Origin: Balanoglossus misakiensis
Lineage: Eukaryota; Hemichordata
Reading direction: 5' to 3'
DNA length: 64,000 nt
NCBI GenBank assembly: GCA_040954595.2
Contig: CM082593.2
Location: forward strand, 8,308,001 to 8,372,000
Shown piece by piece: positions 23,065 to 35,310 of the stretch. Both the position numbers and the translations under genes were made by a program. A model generated the notes under the pieces. The model saw only the letters and a list, made by a program, of their open reading frames with translations, had not been told where the DNA came from and ran no database searches. Positions within the stretch are counted from its first letter, which is position 1; the number at the start of each line of letters is the position of its first letter.

Positions 23065-23962
23065 CTTTTGTGAAAAAAATATATGCAGTATTCTGATTAG
23101 CTGTATTAGGTCTTTATTCATTACTTGGTTATCTGCTTGGAAAAAATTATCTGGAGCAGATTTGTCTTGTAATTAAATGTTACAGACCTTCAAAACAAGT
23201 TTTTTTTTTCTGAAATTGAGATCTGTCTGCAGAAAGATGTCGAATCTTTGTACTGAATTTAACCATTTTAAAAATGCCTATGCTCTTTGATACTGCTTCA
23301 ATTCACAGCAACAACTTAACGTTATTATTACATCTACATATATGTATTTTTCCCTTTTCTACACTTTAAGTACTTTTTCTTGAAGGTTTATGTACTTCCG
23401 TAAAACATAACCAAATTTAACTGGGGGCAGTGTTCAGTTGGGACACTGCAGCTATGACCTGTATGCCTTTGTTTGAATTGAACACAAGTTTTCCATAGTG
23501 TTACTCATTGTTAATGGATTTCCTTTACAAAAAAACTATGACTTTTCAGTGGACTGCTTTTATCAGCATGAAGAGGCTCAGAAATGTGTCTATATCAACA
23601 GTTCAGACAAGTCCTTTCCTTATAACCGATTTTACTGTATTAACTGACCTTGTAGATGAGATAAATGATAAACTCGACATTGGAGAGTTTCATTTGTTTC
23701 ATCCCAAGTTTCAGATATGTAAAACACATAGTTCTTTTATCAGAAATGATATGTATCATCCTATTAAGTGATCCTTTGTACATTCAAGTAGAAATAAAGC
23801 ACAGATCTTTAAATAAAATCTGTTTGACTGATATTGGAATTGTTTACATCCTGTTAGCCCAAGCCATTGCCTTAAGGTAGAATGCAGCTCGAAAAACCCG
23901 AATAATAAAAAACTACACCCATTAAAAATAGTTTTTGTCCTGGGTCTCAAGCAGCACGGTCA

Positions 23963-24047
23963 AGAATAGCGCCACCACCGGCATATATCAAGGATATACG
24001 GAGCCTGCGCAGGTATCGTATATGGTCGTAGGTGGCGCTATTCTTGA
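23963..24047. repeat. Hairpin
   Basis: TCAAGAATAGCGCCACCAC pairs with GTGGCGCTATTCTTGA around a GC-containing loop. Confidence 0.65.
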
Positions 24048-24392
24048 TAAGTCTGTTCTCTCTGTACAAAAAATCTCAGAATTCGTTTGTTTGATTGCTT
24101 GGAAAGTTGGTATGATGGTACCCAGGGATGCTCTAAGATTAATTTGTTCAAATTATGAATTAATTTTGTAGTTTTTAATTTTTTTATTTTTCATTAAACT
24201 TCTCCCACATATAATTTGTAATATTTTGAAGTCAAATCCCAAATCAACTTGTTTTATGTATGGCATAACCATATTTAAAACCCAAATAACCAGCTGGTCT
24301 TGCAAAGTACACCAACAGTCTATAGACTGACACAATCACTGATGTACAAGTGCAGTGAAAAACACTAAAATTGTTCAAATTTTACCTTTAGT

Positions 24393-24398
24393 TTTATT
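24393..24398 (-). terminator. Possible polyadenylation signal of the FAM241B-like gene
   Basis: TTTATT on the + strand (AATAAA on the minus strand) lies about 190 bases past the stop. It is a common motif in AT-rich DNA, so support is modest. Confidence 0.3.
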
Positions 24399-24586
24399 AT
24401 GGTACTTGGGTAATTTATGAACAATATATCTGTTCTTGCCTGTGAATTGCACAAAAACTCTTGAAATATCTGAGCGACTTTCTCAAAGTTTTGAAAGTGT
24501 TAATGGGTCCGACTTGACAAAAAATGTGCATTTGTCATTACCGGGTACTGGTCAATAATTTTCATAAATGTATTTGACTGATAAGG

Positions 24587-25269
24587 TTACTGTCTCTCTT
24601 CCCGGTTTTGTTGACTCCATTTGACAATAAAGAAGAGCAGTCCAGCAAAGAGTAATCCTTGAATTCCAAAGAACAAGAGTGCCAACAACATCCCCACACT
24701 AGCAATTGGTTCAACAACATATTGTCCAATATTCCACCTGGGTATGCCAGCTGCTAAAAGTCTCTGATTTAAATTGTCAAATATTGATACTTGTTGTCCT
24801 CCTGCATATTGCTGTTGATTATAGTTTTCATGCTGAACAAATCCCTAGAGAGAGAAGAAAAAGCAAGGAATGCTTAGTACAGCCATCCATACATTACAAA
24901 AGTGTTCTATTCTTTTCTCAAAAGTTTGTAGGGTATGAGAGTAAAAATATCGCCAAAATGAATAAACAGTAGTGACTGATTATTCATTTTGGCGAGTTTT
25001 TCACTCTTGTGTCTACAAGTGAGATGGAAGTTGTGTGTGGTTGAACGTTGATTCACTGTATATATCCACATGCACATTAACATAAACGGTGTCATGCATC
25101 AAATATAATTAATGGAAAAAGGGCAGCGAGAGAGAGAGAGACTTTGTCCCTTTAAGGGTTGTTTTACCTGTCGTGGTCTGTTGCCTGTATCTGGCCTTCT
25201 GTTGGAAGACTGGCGTACCCTAGGGTCATCATCTTGAACAATTTCTCCATTTGCAAGAATTTTGACCAT
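24587..25269 (-). CDS. FAM241B-like small membrane protein
   Basis: Two exons on the minus strand: 25269-25168 (34 codons) and 24844-24587 (85 codons plus stop), giving 119 residues against about 121 in human FAM241B. The start MVKILANGEIVQDDDPRVR is nearly identical to the vertebrate N-terminus. The second exon contains FDNLNQRLLAAGIPRWNIG, matching the conserved pre-membrane segment, then one long hydrophobic stretch (about residues 82-108) followed by a polar tail. Known family: single-pass ER or endolysosome-associated membrane protein of poorly defined function. Intron borders are canonical and phase 0. Most of the 323-base intron is a family A transposon. Upstream untranslated exons were not identified. 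Confidence 0.9.
24929..25155 (+). mobile_element. Family A TTAA element, left end missing
   Basis: Centre and complete right arm, ending TTTGTCCCTTTAA 12 bases from the FAM241B-like exon border. It forms about 70 percent of that gene's intron. Confidence 0.8.
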
Positions 25270-25447
25270 TTTTAGAGCTGAACACAGACAAGATGTAGAA
25301 ATTTAAATGTACATGCACACATGTACTGTATACAACTGCACAACAATAAGCCCTCAACTTGAAGGACTGTGGTACAGTAGACGTATGGTTGCTGTTCAGA
25401 GAGGCCAACATGTACAGAAAATTTGTTTGTAGGAATAGAGGCTGACA

Positions 25448-25534
25448 CATATGTTCTTTAGAACGCTCAAATACGCCATTTCAGCCATATATGGGCGTAT
25501 GTAAACATTGGAGGTGAAGCTCCCTTGGCCTTGT
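25448..25534 (+). mobile_element. Family C element remnant
   Basis: Shares ATATGTTCTTTAGAACGCTC and CATATATGGGCGTATGTAAA with the full copies. Both termini are lost. Confidence 0.6.
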
Positions 25535-26756
25535 TAACACACTTTTTCGTAGGCGGGTAAGATTAAACGAATTTCAGTGTCTCTTGCATTTTGAAAAGTG
25601 GTCTCAGTTCACCTCTATAGGCATACATGTAAGTGAAAAAAAGGTACAGACTTACACTTTTCGTTAAACGAAGGAAATTATTCTTTTCTGCGATTTTCTG
25701 TAAAAGTTTTCGATTCACACGAAGTAAGCGGCCATGTTGAGTAGCTTGTTGGTTAATTCTCAACTCAACTTCAAGGCGGTCCAAAATCTTAATCTTTGCA
25801 GTGATCAACACCACAACCTAGCATCATTTGGCTAATTTTACAACTGGAATTCCCTTAAAAAATTTGGGACGAATTCTTTCGTAAAAACTCTATAAACTTC
25901 ATTTTATTCATTGACACACTCGATGGTCTCGAACGAGAAATTAGTTCTCGTGAGATTTTATGCAACTAAACGAGAACAAGAATCAAAACACCGAGTCTTA
26001 GCAACGCGACGCAGAACAGGTAACTCCCGTCAACGAAGGTGAGCGACATTCTACATTGGGGAAATTTGCGTTTAGTTTTATATTCGGAATCTCTAAAAGA
26101 ATGTATAGGGCTTATTTGACATGAAATCATTTTCATTTTGTGTAGTTTTGATGTTGACATTGTTAACAACCGAGTTCTGAACAGTACGTGTACCGTGCGA
26201 ACACAACCCCCACTAGTCACAGTCTTGTAGCCACTGATCATGGTAAAGGTTGAACTTGTAGAAGGTACGGCCACATACACTCTTGTTCGCATTTCAAAAA
26301 TATGTATTGTTTACATGTAAAAGTGTGTGTCTTAGCTTTGTAAACGATATAAGTTTTTTAGAAACGAGTCTGTCATGTGAAAATACACAAACTGTTGATT
26401 AGTAAAATTGTGATGTTCATACATACTATACATCACACCATCGTTCATAAATTTATATGTGGTTTTGGGAATTATTTGGGTTTAATCCCAGATGACAGGC
26501 CAGGAGTACTATGAGGAAGCCCAGGGATGTGAACTGTAATCCATCACACATGGTTTTCATTTATGTCCATGCATATTGTGGTGCCTAGCTACAGTGTATG
26601 GTACATGTATGTACAATACACGTACTAGACTAGACTTGAGTTTAATATTCCCCAGAACAAGATGGTTTCTCGTGAATTATATTCTCCTTTGGCTCTACAT
26701 GTGTCATGAGCAATTGTGTGTTTCTCGTCTTACCACAAGACAAGGAACAGTACACA

Positions 26757-26876
26757 GGGTTGAGGCTAGCTGTGGTACGCAGCTGTACCGTTGGGGGGGG
26801 GGGGGGGCTTATTACCCCCACGGACATCACCCCCCCCCCCCAACGGTACAGCTGCGTACCACAGCTAGGTTGAGAC
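26757..26876. repeat. Hairpin flanked by poly-G and poly-C
   Basis: CTAGCTGTGGTACGCAGCTG with its complement, plus poly-G and poly-C runs that also pair. Confidence 0.7.
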
Positions 26877-27095
26877 AATTGATATTACCTAGTAAATAGT
26901 ACCATGGCCACTTGGGACTCTCTCTAGGGTCTATGAACTGATAATAATAGATGATATATTGACATATTTTCATAATAATTTGAATATGATTCTTATAGTT
27001 TTATTTGTGAATGTTTTATTATAGCTTGGTTTAAACCCTTTTAACTTTTTAATGTCACAATTACTTTGTATATCCCTTCAGCTTTGCCTTTCAAT

Positions 27096-30000
27096 ATGGA
27101 CACAGAGTATTTAAAGAAACATCTTGGACCTTGCCTTACTCAGGCTTTAGCAGAAGTAGCCGAGAAAAGACCTCTAGACCCAATTGAATATATCGCACAG
27201 TGGCTTTACAAATCTCAAGATAATGAAAGCTATCACTTACAGGTGAGTGTCAGTTCACTTAATGGCTTCTTTAACCCCATCACCAGAATGGTTCAGTCCA
27301 AACCAACTGTTTATTTTATATGGTAAAGTTGGCCCTCTAAAGAGGGAACTGGGGGTGACAGGGTTAATATGCCATGGAAGTGACATGCTGTCAAAAGAAA
27401 CGTACAATGCAGACAATTGGAAAAATTCTGTACTCCTGGTGAAGTGTTTGTTCTGGACCTTAACACAGCAGGGTATGCTCTTTGCAATGCAAGGCAAGAC
27501 AATGTACCTGTAAGTGAAATTACAGCGCTGGTCAATTTACCTTGGAGTTTCTCTGTTCAGCAGAGACTGTTAATTTGATTGCAGTGTACCAGTTTTTTGC
27601 ATGGCACACACGACATCAAAGGATGTCTTGATTGCTGTGCGTTCTCTTATCAGGCGAAATGTAAAACAATGTAGCAGAACTTTGCCTCTTGAAGCAGCTG
27701 TAACTTTTGCCCATTCAGCGTATGATTTTGCTAATCAGAGTAACACTAACCTGATTTCTCTGTTATGTTTAGAAAGTACAAGAAGCAGACCAACTTGTGG
27801 CCGAACGAGAAGAAGCAGAAAGAGAAAAAGAAAGGCAAGAGAGAATGAAGGAAGAAGCAGAGAGGATAGCAAAAGAAGAAGAGGAACAGAGAATTGTGAG
27901 TAAACATGTATTCCTAGTCTGGAATCCAGACATGGTGTGTTTCTTTTAGAGAGAGACTCACACACTAGTCGGAAGTTGAGGTCTGCTATCGTGGCTTTTA
28001 CGTTTTACATGGATTTAGTTTATCAGATTTGTTAATCAGAAAAATTCACAAATTTAAATTAAAATCCAGTGAAGCATTGATGCTTTTACGGTATTTAAAT
28101 GTGATAAATCAGAAAATGAATCTTCATCAACTACTTTTCAAAGGCTGATGATCATCTTATGCGCGTGTGCCAAACCAGAGACTCTGGTTACAAAAATTGT
28201 CTACAGTCAATGCCTTAGAGCAGTGTGCTGTCCTAACAGCAGACAAGATGGCCGCGGCCATAGTCTGTGTCGGAGATCGGGGAAAGACAGCAAATTGGGT
28301 GAAAAGAAGGGACAGAACTACAGTCTACTTATACAGTGTGCATGAAATATAGAAGCAAGCGAAGGCAGTCCACTATTTCAATGCGTCAAACGCAAAATTC
28401 GCAGAACACTTGCATTGGATGTAATGTTTGTAAACACAAAATTACACACATGCGCATAAGACGATCCATGGCCTTTAACTGTCAATTATTCCAGTTTATT
28501 TATTTCAGATGGAAATGTTTGATTATAGCTGTAATGTCAGCAAACTTTTCATCCATTAAGAATTGTCTCCTGTTCTTTCCAGGCAAGAGAGGAACAGAGG
28601 AGGGCTGAAGAAGAAGCAACATTAAAAGAAAAATCCAATCTGCCAGGAGCGCCTAATTTAGCACCAGTAGCAGAGGGTGATGAACCAACAGAAAAGAAAG
28701 AGGTAAGGGTTGATTGTTTGTATTAACGTCATTGCCTCCAGTGTTGTTAACCCTTTGGGAATTTCAAAGCAATACTAAAGACGTGTGGTCAAAATGAGAT
28801 TAATAGAATCTCACACTCCAAAGGATCTGGGATCATATTTGTCACATGAGTTGGTGATATTTTGTCCTACACAAGCTGCAGGCAACTGTGGGACAAAATA
28901 TCCCCGACGAGCATGTATATGAGATGGTACAAATTGATTGGTGTAAAGGATGCCACAGACTATGTAGATTCTGACCTCATACCTCAGGTTGTTTGTTTCT
29001 TTGTCTGATTGGATATTACATTTGTACATACATACATACATACATACATACATACATACATACATACATACAGCTGTTCGTGTAGAGCACTACATCCCTA
29101 GAACATTGAATGCTATATTTATATGTTAGAGTTTCCATTGTTAAGTTAGCCTTAGAAGAACACAACCGAAATCCTTTTGGACGATTGGCCTTCAGCCAAT
29201 CTGGTCAACAGACAGGTGTATCTCACATATGATAAAAAGTTAATGTTCAATTTGATGTTAAAGGTATACGGTCACCTATAGAAAATTAGCCATAGTTACC
29301 ATGGCAAAATGAGATCTAACCAATCACGGATTTTCAGTGGGTGGCACACGCGAAAAGAAGAGTGCCACCATATGTTCTTTAGAACGCTCTAATACGCTAT
29401 TTCAGCCATATATGGGCGTATGTAAATTGGAGGTGACTGTATACCTTTAAAGCAAGTCATTCAATACAACCACCCTTGATGCCATTTTTTTCATGGCCAC
29501 AGTTATATGGTGGGGTTAAGATGGGGCACCTGTTTTTTTTTTACCTTCTGCTATGGGCCGTTTTGGGAGAGTACACCCCACTTTGGACTAACCAAAGAAG
29601 ACCGTGAAGGATTTTGTTTTTGAATATTGTTGATGTATCTGTGCATTTCAGCATACAGATATCACCCCTGAAGAAATCACCGATATGGGGTGTTTTTGGA
29701 TGTACTCTTCCACCGGTATCGCTTCTTAGCGCGACGATGACCGTTAAAACGACCCTTCACGCTATGCGGAAGTGTGTTCTCTGTCAACAGGTCAAATTTG
29801 ACTGGTGTACGTGGCCTGCGAAAAAAGCCTTAGGGATTTTTGTTTATGATACAAATCATTGGATTTTTAGCGTTCGATTCCAGTTACTGTGCTTACAGGA
29901 CGCACACGCTAGTGCTGACCGATGCTTTGCCTGTACAAGCGTCGGGCCTATGGCCGGGTGGTAGGTCCTGTAACCATACATAAGGAAACAGTGTGATGAA

Positions 30001-30369
30001 TTCATGGAGTGTAGGAAAATTTACTCATAGTCCAGCATTCCATGACAAAAGGAAACAATATCTCAGGACCAAGATGACTAATGTTGATACCTGATGCTGA
30101 AATTTTTACAGGATGTTGAAGGAGCAGAAAAAACAGACAAAGAAGAGGGTGAAACAGAAGAAGGAGGAGGAGAAGAAAAAACGGAGGGGGCTGAGGGAGA
30201 GGGAGAGGGGGGAGAAGTGACAGAAGAGACAAAAGCCGAGGAAGGGGATCAAAAAGAGGGAGATGGGGATGAAGGTGAGGGTCCAAAAGAGGGGGAGGAA
30301 CCCACGGCAGAAACAGAGGCGGAACCCCCAGCGGAACAACCAGAAAATGCTGAGGAAGCTGCTAGTTAA
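27096..30369 (+). CDS. DPY30-domain protein, DYDC1/DYDC2-like
   Basis: Exons 27096-27242, 27773-27895, 28583-28702 and 30112-30369, all phase 0, give 215 residues. Residues 1-49 ([20 protein letters not shown], then [15 protein letters not shown]) match the DPY30 dimerisation motif of DYDC1 and DYDC2 closely. Residues 50-105 are an uninterrupted Glu/Lys/Arg coiled coil. Residues 131-215 are an exceptionally acidic, Glu/Gly-rich tail. DPY30-type motifs dock onto amphipathic helices of partner proteins (AKAP-like proteins, radial spokes, ASH2L). DYDC proteins are linked to sperm and acrosome biology, so a ciliary or sperm role is likely but inferred. An acceptor at 27081 just before the ATG indicates a 5' untranslated exon further upstream. 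Introns carry family H and C elements and an ATAC microsatellite. Confidence 0.9.
27271..27367. mobile_element. Family H short TTAA element
   Basis: Second copy (TTAACCCCATCACC to GGGGGTGACAGGGTTAA) in the first intron of the DYDC-like gene. A diverged trace lies near 22262-22340. Confidence 0.65.
28848..28905. repeat. Hairpin, relative of 3663-3722
   Basis: ATATTTTGTCCTACAC pairs with TGTGGGACAAAATAT. Intron of the DYDC-like gene. Confidence 0.6.
29022..29071 (+). repeat. (ATAC)n microsatellite
   Basis: About 12 ATAC units in an intron of the DYDC-like gene. Confidence 0.9.
29258..29450 (+). mobile_element. Family C TTAA element
   Basis: TTAAAGGTATACGGTCACC on the left, GGTGACTGTATACCTTTAA on the right, 193 bases. 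The interior includes CATATATGGGCGTATGTAAA. Intron of the DYDC-like gene. Confidence 0.85.
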
Positions 30370-30543
30370 AATAGAATATCTGATTCAATGTTTCCACCAA
30401 TTGTAAATACTGTATATGTATCTGCTCCAGAAATGTCCTGGCAATATCAACCCTTCTACCCCTACCCTGTTGCTTTGTGTACTGATCCAGGGGGATCCCC
30501 TTGAAAACTATTTGATTGTACCTCAGTTTGGTTGTGAAGGGAT

Positions 30544-30549
30544 AATAAA
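30544..30549 (+). terminator. Possible polyadenylation signal of the DYDC-like gene
   Basis: AATAAA about 175 bases after the stop, immediately before a family B element starting at 30570. Confidence 0.45.
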
Positions 30550-30569
30550 AAATCACATCACAACTTGTG

Positions 30570-30925
30570 TTAAAGCCTCTAGAGCTGCCACTTTTTGCAT
30601 TATTTTCATGATTTTATTTTCCAACTTAAATTGTTCCATCTAAATAAGCTTACTGATAGGTATACATGAACACCTTATCGATGCCCGATTGTGACTGCAT
30701 GTTGCAATTTGAACACGCTATGTATTAAACCAGTGCCGCACCGATTTAATCAGCCTCCATACAAACAATACGCAGCTATCGTGGTATACGTCACCAAGAG
30801 ATGAAAAACTGATACAAATACAAGTAATATGGCTGAATGGTGAAGATTTTAGAGGATAGGGAATATATTTTAAGTATTTTACTGAAGAAAAAATATGTGA
30901 AATTTGGCAGCTATAGGGGCTTTAA
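30570..30925 (+). mobile_element. Family B TTAA element
   Basis: Complete copy with TTAA at both ends, same orientation as the copy at 15176. Lies just behind the DYDC-like polyadenylation signal. Confidence 0.85.
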
Positions 30926-31753
30926 GGTCAGATTGTGTATTGGCACTGCAATTATTTTAACCAGACAGCTTCTTCAGTGCACGATGTCACCCCTCCACAC
31001 CTTAATCATTAATGTTTTCCTCCGTCATACATTCTGTTCCGCACAAACATACATACATGTAAACACCTGTCGTTCCATCCATTGATAGAAACACGTACTT
31101 ACAGGGCAGTAACTAGCTTTTCATTTCTTCTTTCCTAGAGCAGCCTTTTCCACTCTCTCTCTCTCTCTACCATTATAGGATATTTAGGCGTAGCGAAATT
31201 TCAAGAATAGAGCAGACATATGTCATTTTATCCTCACAATACACCAACTTGTTTCTTTCAGAACAGGCGCATTATGCATGTGTTTACCAGAACAGGATAA
31301 TGACAGTAGTGTTTTCAAATTGACTTTAGGGTACTAGTTTAGGGAGACAAATTTCTTTCAGTTTTGCCATCAGTTATCTCTAGATGCAGACCGCAAGCAT
31401 GGTCCTAGACCAGCACACTTTCTCCTAGTTAGGACAGACTGTTGCATTGAATTGAGTATGCATTCAGCCTAGACTTCTACTGTAGTACATGAGTTTTAGC
31501 TACAAGGTACACATACAGACAAAGGGCAAAACTTAATCGTACATGTACATACTATCATGTCGTATTTCTGAACTGGTGTGTGGCTGTTTAAGCAAATTGC
31601 CAAGAGTAGTAACATTTCAGTTTTTGATTTTTGTGTGTACAATACACATACCGGTATTTCCTATTGGGGTCTTTAGAAGTCGACCTTCATTTGACTGGTT
31701 TTACTGTTTGTCCCGACTTCTTGCTCATTCACAACCATTACCAATCAGAGTCT

Positions 31754-31967
31754 ACTGTAAAATGGATTATTTTTGCAAGCAATAAATTTTTCGTGAAATA
31801 TAGGAGAGCCCCAAAAACGTGAAAATAAACAGTCACGTAAAATGTTTTTTCGGGGATAACGATGCAGTTAGTGAAAAACGAGAACGCGAAAATTAATCCC
31901 TGCGTAGCAGTTGCCTCTTTTTATATCGTGAAAAATTCCTGTCGCGAAAATAATCCATTTTACAGTA
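31754..31967 (-). mobile_element. Family D inverted-repeat element
   Basis: Complete copy in opposite orientation to the one at 18376. Confidence 0.78.
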
Positions 31968-32483
31968 TTGTTCCCAATTGCAAAATAATGACCGCTAATA
32001 TTATATCTCTTTCTTTTTTCCACCATGCCTTCCTTTTGCCTTATGCTAACAGTAACAGAAGATTAACTATGGTGATGTTCAGAGTGACCACATCTCATTC
32101 TGTCATCTTCAGCCAGACCACCCATCACTTGGACACCATCTCACCTATAGCACCACTTAAAGATCACTGTAGTATAGAAGAAACTCACAGCTAACCACAC
32201 AAGACAGAATTCCTATAACACCTAAAATCCAAAAATTAACTCTTTCTTAACCTAGTTACCTACTGCCTTTAAAAGTACTTATATTTTATCAGTGTTAGAC
32301 AAGCAACAAGTCTAAGAAGTGGTTTTTTATCTTTTTCACACCGATGAAATGCCCAGTTGTTTTCTTTGGCCAAATATTGTAAAAAGTCTGAATATTAAAA
32401 TGTAATCATTTTCCCATAAAACTTGTGTATGTTTGCAGTTACTCTGTGTTTGGGCATGTTCTTTTTCAATTACTAAGTTTATA

Positions 32484-32541
32484 TTAAAGGGCCAAAGTCT
32501 CTCTCTTGCTGCCCTTTATCGATTATGTATGTTTGATACAA
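32484..32541 (+). mobile_element. Family A TTAA element, left-end fragment
   Basis: TTAAAGGGCCAAAGTCTCTC followed by the family's CTGCCC and TGATACA segments, then unrelated DNA. Confidence 0.65.
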
Positions 32542-32753
32542 TGGATATGAATTCAGTTGAGTGAAAACTGAAAATAAAATAATTGGGAAAGAAAACGACA
32601 CAGGACGATAATTCCTGAGAACCAAGTTGGGTGTGAAAGAAAAGGCGAACATTGACTAATTTGCAAGACTGTGGAAATTCTCCAGAAAAAAGAGTCTTAC
32701 TTGGTGATGGCCGAGACATCTTTTCACAACATTGTTTAGTAAAATATTTCATG

Positions 32754-32822
32754 CAATGTAGACTGAAAGATTCAGCCGTGTGAGGGCGCTCCGCACCGAA
32801 CTGAATCTTTCAGTCTACATGC
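32754..32822. repeat. Hairpin
   Basis: GTAGACTGAAAGATTCAG pairs with CTGAATCTTTCAGTCTAC. A related ACTGAAAGATTCAGTCGTG lies at 35719. Confidence 0.65.
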
Positions 32823-34836
32823 AATGAATCTATACTAGGCTACACGACCTAGGAGGCATATTGAGTTGAAGTCTACGACGTCCAAGATAAATGGCGTTTG
32901 AACTTTGTGTTCGAGATCCTACGCGTATTTGAAGTTTGATCTGATAAGTGTGATGAGCAACAACCAAAAGTATAAAATTCGTACAAAATACAAAAATTTG
33001 ACAACTCGAGCTCGTCTGTTGTGAATTTCAGGAACATTTATTGACTATGCTATTATTCATATAAGTCATGTACACACTGTCATCGGTCGTTCAAATATTG
33101 AAACCTCGCTACGTTACATATTAATTCAACAAAAAATTATAACTCTTCTTGACATTTGACGTTGACCTGTTATAAATCGATCATCTGTTGTTGGTTAAAA
33201 ATTCAATATCAAGTAAAGGCCTTGTTTCAATACGAATGACGTCATCAGCCTATTTTACAAATTGGCCTTGAGAATGTGTGTACAAGAAACGGAGCAAATG
33301 ATATAACGTACACTGTCTGCAGACGGATCCACAAACACTGACACCTGTTGCATCCAAGCATCTTGGAATGACGGTATACGCCTAATACATTCGCTATATA
33401 TGTGATACAGTCTGTGCAAGGTGCTGGTAGAATTGGCATGCAAGGTTTGGTTTTTGAAAGACAGCTGAACCCGTCAAATGCTACTGGACGCTCTGCGCTG
33501 TAGGCCTTTGGACTCCAACAGACGACCACACCCACTCCACAAGTACGATTGCCTGGCCAATTGCGCTTGTACGGAGGCTTGTTTGCGACACTCAAACACA
33601 GCAGAAAACCAAATGACTATAAATTATACAAATCTTGTTCCCTGACTCAATTCTCCCGTTGGCTGCACTAAACAGGCCAGGAATGGGGCAGCAATTTTGC
33701 CAAGATTTTGGGGGAACTATAGGCGCCGAGCTGTAAGCTTTATACGGTGGTGCCTGTGGTACTATCTCGTGGCTTCTTCAAGGCGTCATATACAAGTAAT
33801 AATAACTGCACGACATTTTACCCCATACATGTAACTATATGCTCTGTTGAAGTTTGTTTCTTTCCCGGAAATAAGTTATGGGATGCTGGTGTGTATGATC
33901 TGTAAATCGCCAAAATAAAACCACTTGTTTTTCAAAGGTTCGCCGCTATTGCAAAGAAGAATATCAAGTATGATATTCACGGTGTACACGCCGCTAAATA
34001 CCACAAAGTTGCATTGATATTGTCCCTATCATGGAATCTCCAATCTCTGAATAACACTATTGAGAAGCATTTGCGATTCCTGGAGGCTATTGGCCAGGAT
34101 GTTAACCATCTCTTTGATATAACATCTACATTTCCCCAAAATGTATTCATTTGCTAGTACATGTATTGGTGCAATATAAACCTGTTTGTATATATTAAAA
34201 TAACTTATTAAAGTGTAAAATACCATAGTCGAAATTGTGGTCTTCTATTGCAAAACATTGTAAAATCACATCTTATAAATTAATTGGTATATCAGAATAA
34301 ATTATGGAAATTTCCATGAATGTCATTTGGAAAAAAAGTTACAAATGATTGCTTTCCCGGCGGTTTGGTGTTTTCTTGATTGCTGAATTAAACAGCAAAT
34401 AGTAGAGTTGGAATTCAGTGAAAAAAAAACATTTGCAGTGACATACGACTAGACGAAGGTTACTTCATTCCTCATAAAAATGTTCCATGTGCACATTTGG
34501 AAAAGAAATGCCTGTCGAGTTAAAAAGTAGATAGTTGAAGGTATATCATCGGGATTCACTGTGTCCTATGTCAGTAGGCCCAGCCAGGGTCGAATGCTTA
34601 GAATTCAGACACGCTTACCCCGATGAGAAACATAACACGGAGGTAGTAGTGTTTTCGTAAAGTATACGGTTCGTTACACTGTGAAATTTGAAGAAGGGTA
34701 ACTAGATAATTACCCAAACCAGTCTATCATCTATGGAAACGGTGTTCAATGGGCATGTATACATTCATGCCAAAGATGCCGGGTTGAAAAAAAAGACGGA
34801 AACTAAAATATACAGGTGGCATCACATTTTATATCA

Positions 34837-35084
34837 TTAAAGTGAAGGGGTCGTCGCGCCGCTTTTGTTTGTATATTAAAACATTACAATCCATCCACGA
34901 ATCCCTGAAATTAGATAATTCTTAGAATGAACGAAGCAGCCAACCGTAAGCATAGACTGGACATGACAGCAACTGAAGATCCTAGTAGGTCGTGGCGACT
35001 GCAGTGGGTTTTTTCACTGGTATGGGAGGACGTATTCTCATCGAGAGGGGAGACCCACGCGGCGCGACGACCCCTTCACTTTAA
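34837..35084. mobile_element. Family F TTAA element with perfect 26-bp inverted termini
   Basis: 34837-34862 and 35059-35084 are exact reverse complements, each bounded outside by TTAA and starting TTAAAGTGAAGGGGTC. 248 bases long, no coding capacity. Perfect termini suggest it is young. Confidence 0.85.
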
Positions 35085-35310
35085 GACTAGGGTTGTTCGA
35101 CTCGACAGCATCCCCTTGGAATCGGGCTATGTGATACATGTTTCCGTGGCGGCAACAGGATCTTGGAAATAACGGAGTCAATGTGTATATTTTACAAATG
35201 AACGACAACAGTTTCCAACAATCGGTGCTCACAATCGATCGGTCCAATTTTGTGGAAGATATTACACCTGAGAAATTACCAAGCATTGGTCAGTAAAGTC
35301 TTCAGCCCCC

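Larger units (their letters stand above)
22897..24586. other. Convergent 3' region between annexin and the FAM241B-like gene
   Basis: The first part is annexin 3' UTR. The rest is AT-rich and holds one hairpin (23963-24047). Both flanking genes end here. No additional gene is visible. Confidence 0.6.
25270..27095. other. Divergent intergenic region (FAM241B-like / DYDC-like)
   Basis: The two flanking genes point away from each other, so their promoters lie here, possibly shared. A possible DYDC-like 5' untranslated exon ends at 26019 (ACAG|GTAACT) and would join an acceptor at 27081. The region also holds a family C remnant (25448-25534) and a poly-G/poly-C hairpin (26757-26876). No TATA box is evident. 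Confidence 0.4.
30370..35310. other. Convergent intergenic region, DYDC-like to sphingomyelin synthase-like
   Basis: Holds a family B element (30570), family D element (31754), family A end fragment (32484), hairpin (32754) and the family F element with perfect inverted termini (34837). The open frames here are not protein-like in any way I recognise. No gene is called. Confidence 0.5.

Noticed and set aside
25563-25814. Minus-strand 83-codon frame upstream of the FAM241B-like gene
   Set aside because: Not in frame or phase with the FAM241B-like start and no recognisable domain. Probably chance or 5' untranslated sequence.
28811-29065. MYVCMYVC repeat protein on the minus strand
   Set aside because: Pure translation of the ATAC microsatellite.
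30002-30339. Minus-strand Leu/Phe-rich open frames
   Set aside because: They are the antisense of the Glu-rich DYDC-like last exon.
33245-33595. Minus-strand 116-codon open frame
   Set aside because: Cys-rich but with no domain pattern, no splice support and no ATG-anchored conservation that I can recognise.
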